NCBI GenBank assembly: GCA_028284125.1 | Contig: JANQSI010000008.1 | Location: 1 to 64,000, forward strand | Direction of reading: 5' to 3' | Origin: Cyclobacteriaceae bacterium | Lineage (GTDB): Bacteria; Bacteroidota; Bacteroidia; Cytophagales; Cyclobacteriaceae | Length of the DNA stretch: 64,000 nt | Shown: positions 44,254 to 53,900 of the stretch, in pieces | Position numbering within the stretch: the first letter of the stretch is position 1 | Layout: every line of letters starts with the position of its first letter | The notes under the pieces: generated by a model | What the model was told of the DNA's origin: nothing | Databases searched by the model: none | Seen by the model: only the letters and a program-made list of their open reading frames with translations | Program-made: the position numbers and the translations under genes

Positions 44254-44592
44254 ATGAAGAAAATTCAATTAGGTGAATTTGAAGAAATCGTTCTACTCAC
44301 GGTTGCAGTACTAGATCAAGAAGCTTATGGATTTGGGATCAAAGAAGAAATTGAGTCTAGATTGGAAAGATCTGTAAGCGTTGGTGCCTTGCAATCTGCT
44401 TTAAGGAGAATGGAGAAAAAAGGTTATTTGACTTCCAAAAAAGGTGAGGGGAGTACAGAAAGAGGAGGAAGACCAAAGCTTTACTTTAGGATCACTGCCA
44501 ATGGAGTAAAAGCTCTTAACTACAACAAAAATGTTCGACTGGATCTCTGGAATTCGATTCCTGCTTCCATTACGGACCTAAGCTATGATTAA
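44254..44592 (+). CDS. PadR-family transcriptional regulator
   Basis: A 112-residue winged-helix protein (ILL...YGFGIKEEIESR, VSVGALQSALRRMEKKGYLTSKKG, GGRPKLYFRITANG), matching PadR repressors. It overlaps the following permease gene by 8 bp, so the two are translationally coupled. PadR genes next to FtsX permeases with a prefix domain are a common Bacteroidota pair in which PadR represses the operon. A strong palindrome upstream is the likely binding site. Confidence 0.92.
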   Translation: MKKIQLGEFEEIVLLTVAVLDQEAYGFGIKEEIESRLERSVSVGALQSALRRMEKKGYLTSKKGEGSTERGGRPKLYFRITANGVKALNYNKNVRLDLWNSIPASITDLSYD

Positions 44593-47212
44593 ACGATTCG
44601 CCGATAGGATTTTTAAATGGTATTGTCGAGACAGTTATTATCTGGACATTAGAGGTGACTTGGAAGAAAACTACCTAAAACATAGAAAGAAGTTTTCCAA
44701 GAGCATTTCTGATTTACTCTTTCTTAAGGAAGTCATTCTGCTTTTTCGACCATCAATTATTCAACCAGGACTACATTTTTTTTTCACAATAAATCAAAGC
44801 GCCATGCTCAAAAGTTATTTCAAGATTGCTATAAGAAATCTAAAAAGACAAAAAGGATATACAGCTGTCAATGTGTTAGGATTAACCATCGGGATTGTTA
44901 GTCTCTTTTTTATTCAGCATTTCATCGAATCTGAACTTAGTTACGATAAGCATCATACAGATCGTGAAAGGCTGTATCGAGTTTCAACCTATGGAATCCT
45001 AAATGGGGAAGATTTTGAAATGGCGACTTGTCCTCCAGGGTTACAAAGTAGAATTTTATCAAAGATGCCTGAAGTTGAAACTTCAACTCGGATAGTCGGC
45101 TTTTTGGGTGTCGCCAAGAATATTTTGCGATACGAAGAAAAATCGATCTTAGAATCCAAAGGCTATTTGGCGGATCCCAATTTCTTTGAGTTGATTAACT
45201 ATCCGATAATCTATGGAAACAAGAATACCATGTTGGATGAACCTCAAAGTCTGACACTTTCTAAAACGTTATCGGATAAGCTTTTTAAAGATGTAAACCC
45301 TGTTGGTTTAACCGTAACAATGATCAATGATTACGGCTCTTCTGACTATAGAATAACAGGTGTTTATGATAATGAAAGTGTCAATTCACATTTGAATCCT
45401 GCATTTATCGCGTCTATGAATAGCGGAGAGTGGGGAAAGTATGTAGTAGAAAACAAACGCATAGTTGGCAACAACTTTTTGTTCACGTATGTCAAGCTAA
45501 GACAAGGCACCAATGCTGTTTCCTCTGCAAAGAAAATTCAAGGCTTAATTGCCGAGCATGTAGAAAAGGCAGACAATTCACACGGATTTGTACCTATTGA
45601 AGACATCTACCTTTCTACAGGAATGCGTAATCAAGCCGGGATCGGTGGTGATATTCGATACATCTATATCTTGGTCAGTATTGCATTTCTGATACTTTTT
45701 ATTGCTTGTATCAATTTTGCAAACATGGCCACTGCCCAAGCTTCCAAAAGAGCTAAGGAAATCGGAGTTAGAAAGACTTTTGGGGCCCAGAAAAAAATGA
45801 TTGTGACACAATTTCTCGGAGAATCATTGGTGATTACGATGCTTGCCATGATCGTCTCAGTCGGATTGATATTCGAAATCGCACCGTACTATTCTTCCTT
45901 TACTGGAAAGGAAGTTCAGGCAACAATGATTCTTGAAAAGATAGGAATTCTTCTAGTAATTGGATTGATTACAAGCCTGCTAGCTGGTAGCTATCCGTCC
46001 TTTTACCTTTCTTCTCTCAAATTGAAAAGTATACTAAGCGGCCACTCTAGTAATAGTGCGAAATCTTTTATTGTTAGAAAAGTGTTAGTCACGTTTCAGT
46101 TTGTGGTTGGTATTCTATTGATCGTTGGCTCAATGACGATAGCAAATCAGTTGAGCTTTATTCAGGATAAATCACTTGGTTTTAGAAGCGCTGATCAACT
46201 CGTGATCCCCCTTCAATCAGAAGAGGTTATTAGTCAGCTTAAAAAAGTAAAGACGACTTTTTCAAGTATTCCTGGAGTGGAAAGTGTAGCTGGAACTACC
46301 TATACTCCAGCTCAGTTCGTGATGAGTGACGATTTCTTCAATATTTCGCCTAAAGGTGATCGATCTGAGAGTGTCTTGATTCGAATAAATGATGTGGATT
46401 TTGGTTTGATTGAAACATTAGGAATTGAAATGGTAGCTGGAAGATCTTTTGACGAGAATTTTGCAGCAGAAAAAGATAATTCATTTGTACTCAATGAAGC
46501 AGCCGTAAAAGCATTTGGATTAACCAATGAAGAAATTATCAATAGAGAAATATATACGGAGCAACGATATGGATCAACTCCTTACAAAGTGATCGGAGTG
46601 GTTAAAGATTTTCATTCTCAGTCGTTGCATCAGGATATTGAACCGTACCTTTTTGCGATGCGACCTCAAAACAGTATGAAGTCCGTTGTTGTAAGGATTG
46701 ATGGTGCCCAATACCAAAATATAGTCTCGAACTTAGAAGAAAAATGGGATTCACTTTTTCCAACATTACCTTTTGAAGTCCATTTTCTGGATCAGCAATT
46801 AAAAGCGCAATATGAAGCAGATCAGAAATTTGGTCAAATCATTAATCTTTTCACCGGAGTAGCACTGGTTTTGTGTCTGATCGGAATTTTTGGACTTACT
46901 TCATTTACCATCCAAAACTCACTTAAAGAAATAAGTATCAGAAAAGTTCTGGGAGCTTCCGTCAGCAGCATTTACTCATCTCTGGCTTACAAGTTTTTGA
47001 TTCTGATTTTAATTGCCGCAATTGTATCCATTCCAGTTGGAATGATTTTCATGAACAAATGGCTAGGGCTATTCGCCTATCGCATTGACCTTGGTTTTTT
47101 CACTATAGTAATCCCGATAGCAATTGTAGTTGGTAGTTCATTAGCGGTAATCAGTTACAAATTGTTTTTTGCAGCCAGAGTTAATCCAACAGTCATATTA
47201 AGAGGAGAATAA
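44585..47212 (+). CDS. FtsX/MacB-type ABC permease with N-terminal prefix domain
   Basis: An 875-residue protein. Residues 1-73 form a cytoplasmic prefix (RIFKWYCRDSYYLDIRGDLEENYL) typical of PadR-linked permeases; a normal MacB-like permease begins at Met74 (MLKSYFKIAIRNLKRQKGY). The two FtsX halves have coupling motifs RAKEIGVRKTFGAQ and LKEISIRKVLGAS and two periplasmic domains. It should export a substrate or move signals with an ATPase not encoded here. The prefix domain may interact with PadR or with the ATPase. Overlap with padR by 8 bp. Confidence 0.9.
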   Translation: MIKRFADRIFKWYCRDSYYLDIRGDLEENYLKHRKKFSKSISDLLFLKEVILLFRPSIIQPGLHFFFTINQSAMLKSYFKIAIRNLKRQKGYTAVNVLGLTIGIVSLFFIQHFIESELSYDKHHTDRERLYRVSTYGILNGEDFEMATCPPGLQSRILSKMPEVETSTRIVGFLGVAKNILRYEEKSILESKGYLADPNFFELINYPIIYGNKNTMLDEPQSLTLSKTLSDKLFKDVNPVGLTVTMINDYGSSDYRITGVYDNESVNSHLNPAFIASMNSGEWGKYVVENKRIVGNNFLFTYVKLRQGTNAVSSAKKIQGLIAEHVEKADNSHGFVPIEDIYLSTGMRNQAGIGGDIRYIYILVSIAFLILFIACINFANMATAQASKRAKEIGVRKTFGAQKKMIVTQFLGESLVITMLAMIVSVGLIFEIAPYYSSFTGKEVQATMILEKIGILLVIGLITSLLAGSYPSFYLSSLKLKSILSGHSSNSAKSFIVRKVLVTFQFVVGILLIVGSMTIANQLSFIQDKSLGFRSADQLVIPLQSEEVISQLKKVKTTFSSIPGVESVAGTTYTPAQFVMSDDFFNISPKGDRSESVLIRINDVDFGLIETLGIEMVAGRSFDENFAAEKDNSFVLNEAAVKAFGLTNEEIINREIYTEQRYGSTPYKVIGVVKDFHSQSLHQDIEPYLFAMRPQNSMKSVVVRIDGAQYQNIVSNLEEKWDSLFPTLPFEVHFLDQQLKAQYEADQKFGQIINLFTGVALVLCLIGIFGLTSFTIQNSLKEISIRKVLGASVSSIYSSLAYKFLILILIAAIVSIPVGMIFMNKWLGLFAYRIDLGFFTIVIPIAIVVGSSLAVISYKLFFAARVNPTVILRGE

Positions 47213-47292
47213 TCGTGATTTAGACGTGGTTAGTCTAACAATGCGAGTGAGTTTGGCAGAAAAGAACGATGTTTACATCTTGCCTAACACTC

Positions 47293-48171
47293 ATGCGGTT
47301 TACTCATACTCTTGCGTGCCTACTATTTTTCTGTTCGATTGCCAATGCGCAATTGGTCGATATAGTTAGGCTGGAGTATACTAAAGTTCCTTCGGCTGGA
47401 TCTGATTTTGACTTTAGCAGACAGAGATTTGCCTTTAATTATCCGGTTAAATTAAAAGACGAAAAATATATCTTTTTCGGGCTAGAATATAACGCGATTG
47501 ACCTCAATTTCAATGATTCTGTACCCAATTTTGATCAGACCAAGACCGATGAATTTAGGCTCTTAGATATCAACTTGACTTACACCTTTAAGATGAATGA
47601 GAATTGGAGGTTTGCTGCTCGATTGGTTCCGGGCTTCAGTTCCAATTTAGAAACCAATGAGTTTTTATTTGATGACACTTTTATTTCCGGAACCGTGGTT
47701 TTTATAAAAGATAAAAAAGCCTCTAAAGACGTTCCAAAACCCTATCGAGTCATCGTTGGAATGGCATATTCCAATACGAGTGGGTTTATTTTCCCAATTC
47801 CCTTTATTTCTTACTACAAGAAGTTCCATCCAAAATGGTCATACAACCTGGGTGTCCCAACCACTAATCTCCAATATCACGCTTCCGAACGTTTCCGTTT
47901 AAAGATGTTGGCACAATTGGACGGTTTTACTTCCAATTTGCAAGAAGGACTTTTGATCAATGATGAGCGATTCGCTGATCGGATCAGGATGAACTTGTTG
48001 CTGCTCGGCTTGCGATACGAGTATAAGCTCACTCACAACATCGAAATGTACCTAAATACCACTCATTCAGTTCGTAGCAGAATAGAATTAAGAGCCACTC
48101 GCGAGAATATTTTTTCTTTTGCCAAGCGGAAAGTTTTCAACTTTACGGGTGGTATCAGGTTGAAGATTTGA
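47293..48171 (+). CDS. DUF6268-like outer-membrane beta-barrel protein
   Basis: ATG 47293 gives a clean signal peptide (MRFTHTLACLLFFCSIANAQ); an in-frame ATG at 47269 would add eight residues. The 292-residue protein has alternating strand patterns rich in aromatic residues through to a C-terminal FNFTGGIRLKI, which fits an outer-membrane barrel of the DUF6268 type. It is an isolated gene on the plus strand, about 80 bp after the PadR/FtsX operon. The function is not known. Confidence 0.7.
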   Translation: MRFTHTLACLLFFCSIANAQLVDIVRLEYTKVPSAGSDFDFSRQRFAFNYPVKLKDEKYIFFGLEYNAIDLNFNDSVPNFDQTKTDEFRLLDINLTYTFKMNENWRFAARLVPGFSSNLETNEFLFDDTFISGTVVFIKDKKASKDVPKPYRVIVGMAYSNTSGFIFPIPFISYYKKFHPKWSYNLGVPTTNLQYHASERFRLKMLAQLDGFTSNLQEGLLINDERFADRIRMNLLLLGLRYEYKLTHNIEMYLNTTHSVRSRIELRATRENIFSFAKRKVFNFTGGIRLKI

Positions 48172-48326
48172 CTCGAATTCGACTCATTTACTGTTCATCC
48201 TTAAATCTTCTCGATAGACCTGAGTAAGAAGAAGTTAACTTGGAGATCATGATTAAAAACTGCAAAATCCATTGTTTTTTGCTAATTTCATGATGTACCG
48301 ATTGCTCACCATACTCCGCTCTAGCT

Positions 48327-50090
48327 ATGAGGACCATTTTCAGTCTCCTAATCCTAATGCTTTCTTTTTTGTCAGTCGCTCAGTCACCTATTGACACATT
48401 AAAACAACGACTTGCGGAAATAACGGACGATAGCTTACGAATAACCTATTTAAACACACTGGCATATCATTATGCCTTTAACAAACCTGACTCAGCATTC
48501 ATCGCGTTGGATGAATCCATGAAGTTGGCAGAAAAAATGACTTCACCGAGTTACGTAGCAAAAGTGCATTACGTAAGTGCCATTGTTTATCACTATTCCT
48601 TCAACTATCCCAAATCATTGGAAGCAAGTTTCAAGGCACTCAAAGTCTATGAAGAGATGAAAGACACTTTCAATATTGCTTTCTCTTACAATGAACTGGG
48701 CACAACTTATATGCGCACAGACCAGCAAGATCTTGCACTGGAATATTTTGAAAAGTCGCTTGAACTAAAGCGTAAAGTCGCTGATAAGGTGTCAATTGCT
48801 CGAACAATACATAATATCGCCGGTATCCATGATATAAGAGGTGAATATGATTTAAGTCTAGAGAAATACCAGGAATCTATAGCGTTAAAAGAAGAAGCCG
48901 GCTACAAAAAAGGTCTTGGATACAGTTATTCCAATGTTGCTAACATTTATCATAAGCTAGGCAGACACGAAGAAAGCCTTGAAGCAATAATGAAAGCAGA
49001 GAACTTCTTTAATGATTCAAGAGGGATTGACTGGAATGGAATGATCTATGTATATAATACCTACGCGGATTATTATGAAGCTGCAGAAAAAGATTATTCA
49101 AAAGCGTTAGATTATGCGCTAAAGGCATATAACACTGCAAAAGACTTTGGTTCTAAGGGACGGATCAGAGGGACATCTGGACGGTTATCCAGGTTGTATG
49201 CAAGAATGAATCAATATCAGTTGGCATATAAATACCGTGATACATCAGCCTTGTACAGTGACAGTATAAACACTGACAAATCCATTCGAGAAGTAGAGCA
49301 GCTCAAGGCCTCTTACGAAATTGATAAACGAGAAACGGAGATAGATAAACAGCGTGCAGAACTTGGTCAACAGGCTACTTTTAGAAATGCGCTCTTTGGA
49401 GGAATCGGACTTTTACTTGTGATCATCGGTCTCGTATTCCGCAATCAGCAAAACAAAACAAAATCCTTAAAGGAAAAAGATGCCCTTCTTAGAGAAATTC
49501 ATCATCGTGTGAAAAACAACCTCCAGGTGATTTCGAGTCTGCTGAATATGCAATCAAGAGAGACCGAGAATGAGGAAATGTTGGGTGTGATTCAGGAAGG
49601 GCAAAGCAGAGTGAAAGCCATGTCATTGATTCATCAGAAATTGTATCAAACGGAAAATATTTCAGAAATAGATTTCGAAGATTACACCCAAAACCTCGTG
49701 GATCAATTGGCTACTATTTACAAGAAGAATGATTTAGAGGTAGAAAATGAAATTCTTGCCAACGGAATAAATCTAGATATCGATACCGCAATTCCACTTG
49801 GCTTGATTCTGAACGAATTAATCTCAAACGCTTACAAATATGCTTTTGAAGGAATCGATAAAGGTAAAATAACGATTGATTTAAAACGATTGGATGGAAA
49901 TCAACTTCAACTGAGCGTAGCAGACGATGGTAAAGGGCTCTCGAAGGATCTAGACTTAGAAAATGTAAAATCGCTGGGATTAAAATTGGTTAACATCCTA
50001 ACACGTCAACTGAAAGGACAACTGTCTTATGCGGTAGAAAATGGGACTCGTTTCTCAATTACATTTAGTGATTTGAAAATGACTACTTGA
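48327..50090 (+). CDS. TPR sensor histidine kinase (HisKA_2)
   Basis: A 587-residue protein. A signal peptide (SVAQ cleavage near 19) precedes a periplasmic array of about six tetratricopeptide repeats (about 40-320), a coiled segment, one transmembrane helix (about 354-371) and a cytoplasmic HisKA_2 kinase: phospho-acceptor His393 in EIHHRVKNNLQVISSLL, then HATPase with LNELISNAYKYAFEG and DDGKGLS. The periplasmic TPR array is probably the sensor and could bind a peptide or protein. It is one base from the LytTR regulator gene and transfers phosphate to it. The same unit is followed by the giant T9SS protein gene. Confidence 0.9.
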   Translation: MRTIFSLLILMLSFLSVAQSPIDTLKQRLAEITDDSLRITYLNTLAYHYAFNKPDSAFIALDESMKLAEKMTSPSYVAKVHYVSAIVYHYSFNYPKSLEASFKALKVYEEMKDTFNIAFSYNELGTTYMRTDQQDLALEYFEKSLELKRKVADKVSIARTIHNIAGIHDIRGEYDLSLEKYQESIALKEEAGYKKGLGYSYSNVANIYHKLGRHEESLEAIMKAENFFNDSRGIDWNGMIYVYNTYADYYEAAEKDYSKALDYALKAYNTAKDFGSKGRIRGTSGRLSRLYARMNQYQLAYKYRDTSALYSDSINTDKSIREVEQLKASYEIDKRETEIDKQRAELGQQATFRNALFGGIGLLLVIIGLVFRNQQNKTKSLKEKDALLREIHHRVKNNLQVISSLLNMQSRETENEEMLGVIQEGQSRVKAMSLIHQKLYQTENISEIDFEDYTQNLVDQLATIYKKNDLEVENEILANGINLDIDTAIPLGLILNELISNAYKYAFEGIDKGKITIDLKRLDGNQLQLSVADDGKGLSKDLDLENVKSLGLKLVNILTRQLKGQLSYAVENGTRFSITFSDLKMTT

Positions 50091-50091
50091 A

Positions 50092-50838
50092 ATGAAAGTC
50101 AAAATCCTTATAGTTGAAGATGAATTAATAATCGCTGAGGACATGCGCTATATGTTAGAGACGCTTGGTTATGAGGTGGTTGGAGTAACAGGAGATCCAT
50201 CGGAAGCAAGACGACTAATCTCCGCTACGAATCCTGATATTGCCATGCTGGATATTACGTTGGGAACCCAACAACTTGGACTGGATTTGGGGCGTGATAT
50301 TGTAGAAAACCATAAGATCCCGTTCATTTTCTGTACTTCTCATTCCGATCGATCAACCATCAGCAAAGCAACACAGCTCCACCCAAACGGGTATTTGGTA
50401 AAACCATTTGAGCAAAAAGACTTGTTTTCGGCAGTTGAGCTCGCGCTGGCAAACTTTTCCAATAATCGAACTGCTGACATTGCCGCTGAAAGCCCTGTCA
50501 GTGAACAAGATCTTATCATCAAGGACTCGCTTTTCATCAAAGAAGGCCACCTCTATGTAAAGGTCAAAATTGACAGTATACAATGGCTTTCGCCGGATGG
50601 AAATTACACCACCATTCATGAAGAAGGAGGAAAAAAGCATTTGGTCAGAATGCCTTTGAAAGATCTTCACGATCAGCTTCCAAAGCATAAGTTTTTCAGA
50701 AGCCATCGCTCTTTTGTAGTAAATCTCGACAGCATTGAAGCAATTAACAACAATAACATTTACATAGATTCCCAGCAGATCCCGCTTGGAAAGAATTATC
50801 GGGAAGAATTACTCTCCCAGGTCAAGAAAATGCAATAA
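50092..50838 (+). CDS. LytTR-family response regulator
   Basis: A 248-residue protein with a receiver domain (acidic pocket Glu9-Asp10, phospho-acceptor Asp54 in IAMLDITLG, Lys104 in YLVKPFEQ) and a C-terminal LytTR DNA-binding domain (about 150-248, FFRSHRSFVVNLDSIEAI). It is encoded one base after its partner kinase. The giant T9SS gene 116 bp downstream is a plausible target, together with the pair itself; no direct LytTR site pair was identified by eye. Confidence 0.92.
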   Translation: MKVKILIVEDELIIAEDMRYMLETLGYEVVGVTGDPSEARRLISATNPDIAMLDITLGTQQLGLDLGRDIVENHKIPFIFCTSHSDRSTISKATQLHPNGYLVKPFEQKDLFSAVELALANFSNNRTADIAAESPVSEQDLIIKDSLFIKEGHLYVKVKIDSIQWLSPDGNYTTIHEEGGKKHLVRMPLKDLHDQLPKHKFFRSHRSFVVNLDSIEAINNNNIYIDSQQIPLGKNYREELLSQVKKMQ

Positions 50839-50954
50839 TTGCGAATTCTTAATCACCATTTTTCATTCCTTCACACACATAATCCGGTCGTTCATCCCTA
50901 AAAGTTGAGGTCGATTTGGTCTACTGGTAGCTTCGATTCAAAAAAATAGCTGCC

Positions 50955-53900
50955 ATGAAAACGTTTAACAATCGATCTAACAACCTTTCAGATTTCCCAA
51001 GAAATCTGTTTTTAAGTCTACTACTAGGCATAACTACTATTACCTCTGTAAATGCCCAGTCACTCAAGTACGGTTTTGCTTTTGATCTCTCAAATGGTGC
51101 AACCGCTGAAACCGTTTTGGATTTGTCCCTTCAAGGAGATGACCCTCGAGATTTAACTTTTAGCAACAATGGAATGCGTCTTTTCACCGTTGGGAGCGGC
51201 GATCAAGAAATCAACCAATACAACCTGACAGCAGCGTACGATCTTTCCACTGCCACTTTTGCGCATTCACTGGATGTTTCAAACGAAGAAACCCTTCCGG
51301 AGGGAATAGCTATTCGGAACAATGGAATGGACATTTACATAGTAGGAGTAAACAGTGATTCCGTTTATCAGTACTCGATGACTTCCGCGAACGATTTGTC
51401 AACTGCTAGTCTATCCAAGAAATTGAAAATCTCGGATCAACAAAATTTTGCAACGGACCTTGCATTCAATGGTGATGGATCTAAAATGTACATCGTAGGT
51501 CATGGCGGAAAGACCATTCATCAATACAACTTATCACTAGTTTTTGATATAACAACGGCCGTTGTTTCACCAAATTTCTTAGACATATCCAACGAAGAAA
51601 ATACGGCTCGTGGGATGACTTTTGGTGACAGTGGAAGGAAACTGTTTGTCATAGGATCTTCAGGGAGAGAAGTAAATCAGTATTCGCTCTCTACCGCATA
51701 CGATATTTCTACAGCTAGCCACGAGCTTGTATTCGATGTTCAGACCGAAGACAATGGTCCAAATGGAGTCGTTTTTAGGCCAAATGGGACAGAAATGTTC
51801 ATGGTTGGAATCCAAGGTGATGATATCACGAAATTCAACCTGGATGTTGGCGGATTTGAGGAGACGGCAGCAAATGATGGGGCTGTTTCAGGCGATGTTA
51901 ATATTCAAATCACGGGTGAAACATTTACCAATGCTGGAAGTACATTGACTTACGAAACTGATTACACGATTATAAACAATCCGGAAGGGCTCGTACCTAC
52001 ATTGACAGTAGCTGCTGATGGTCTTTCAGCTGTTTTGACCTACGCTGGTAAATCCGAACACCATTTTGAAACACATGATATCAATGGCCTCATCTTCACG
52101 TTTATGAATTCAGCTTTTTCCGGAGGTAATGCAAGCGCTGTGGTTAATGCAACCAACAAGAACAGCCAGAGAAGAATCGATTACCTAGACAATGCAGTTT
52201 TGACCTACGGGAAAGGATTTGATTTTAGCGGGACAATCACAAAGAATACTCAGAAATTGAATGTAGAAAGTCAGCAAGCGAGTGTACAGGGCGTAACTAT
52301 TAGCGAAGATGGAACACGACTCTTCGTTACAGGAGGCCCATTTACAAACCTAAATAAAGTTTCTCAGTGGAGTTTGTCCAATCCTTATGAAACAATTACT
52401 GGTGTAACGTATGACGATCAAATTGGAGTAGGACCGCAGGATCAGGATCCAATGGATTTAGAATTTAGTCCTGATGGTAAAAGACTTTATATACTTGGTG
52501 GTTCTGGAAGAAAGGTTCTTCAATACGATGTAAATACACCATATGACATTACTGGTGTTGTTACGCCACTTGGTACTGGGGTTAACATTTTTGGACAGGA
52601 GAGTTTACCGACATCACTGACTTTCAGTTCTGACGGATTGAAAATGTTTGTCCTAGGGGCTACTGATCTTGATGTTAATCAGTATACACTACATGTTCCA
52701 TTTGACATTACTAAGGGAGTTGTGTTTGATGGAAATCCATTTTCTGTGGCAAGTCAGACTCCTGTACCTGAGGGTTTGGCTTTTAATGAAACTGGCACTC
52801 GAATGTTTATTGCTACTCGTACAGAGATACTTCAATACTCATTGGAAAGCCCTTTCAATGTTACCACTGGAGTGACTTACGACAATGTTTCATATAGCAT
52901 AAGTGAAGCTAGTCTTAATGCAGTTGCACGTGGTTTTAAATTGAACAAAGATGGCTCCAAATTATACGTTGCAGCGGTAGCAGATGGTCCCGATTTTGTC
53001 AGACAACATAATTTGATATTCAATAATAATTTCACTGAAGACCCTGCAGACAATGGAATGGTTAATGGGGATACTAAAATCACAATCTCAGGAGACACTT
53101 TCGTAAATGCCGGTGGGGCATTAGATCCAGGTACTCATTTCAGCTTCTCTAATCTGCCCATGGGTTTGATACCACTAATGGCAGTTTCAGCAGATGGACA
53201 TACTATTACAATGACCTTACTCAATAGTGCAATTGCAAACAGAGAAGTAGATGGGATCGAAGATCTGGAGATAACTTTCACGGATGCAGCATTTACCAAT
53301 AGCAACGCAAGCCAGGTAGCAAATGCTGTAAATGCCTCAACAGGATCCAGCATTTCTTTTACTGGCGAAACAACACTTGAATTACAACCCCTAACCTTGG
53401 AACAACTTGAAGGGGATTTCTTTTTACAGACCAATTTCACATTTGCTGTAGCTCGTGATGGCGATGTATCAGGACCAACAAGCGTGGATTATGCAGTTAC
53501 CGGCGATGTAGATGCCACCGATTTTTTCAATTCAATTATTCCTTCCGGAAGGATCGATTTTATCGGTGGTCAAACGATTGCTTTTGTGGATCTTCCAGTT
53601 TCCGGAGATCAAACGATAGAGCCGGATGAAAACTTTGTTGTCACCCTTTCTAATCCGACTAACCAGGCAATCATCACAACTGCATCCGCAACAGGTATCA
53701 TTATAAATGATGATAACAATGCACCAGTCCTTGACAACCCCATCGCTGATTTGGATCTCGACGAAGGCTTCATGACCCATACGGTAGATCTTACCAATGT
53801 ATTTTCTGATGCAGATGGGCACGCACTGGCTTATATGGTTTCTTCGACCAATGCGATCGCAACATTACAGATCGTCGGTTCAGAGTTGAGAATTACGGAG

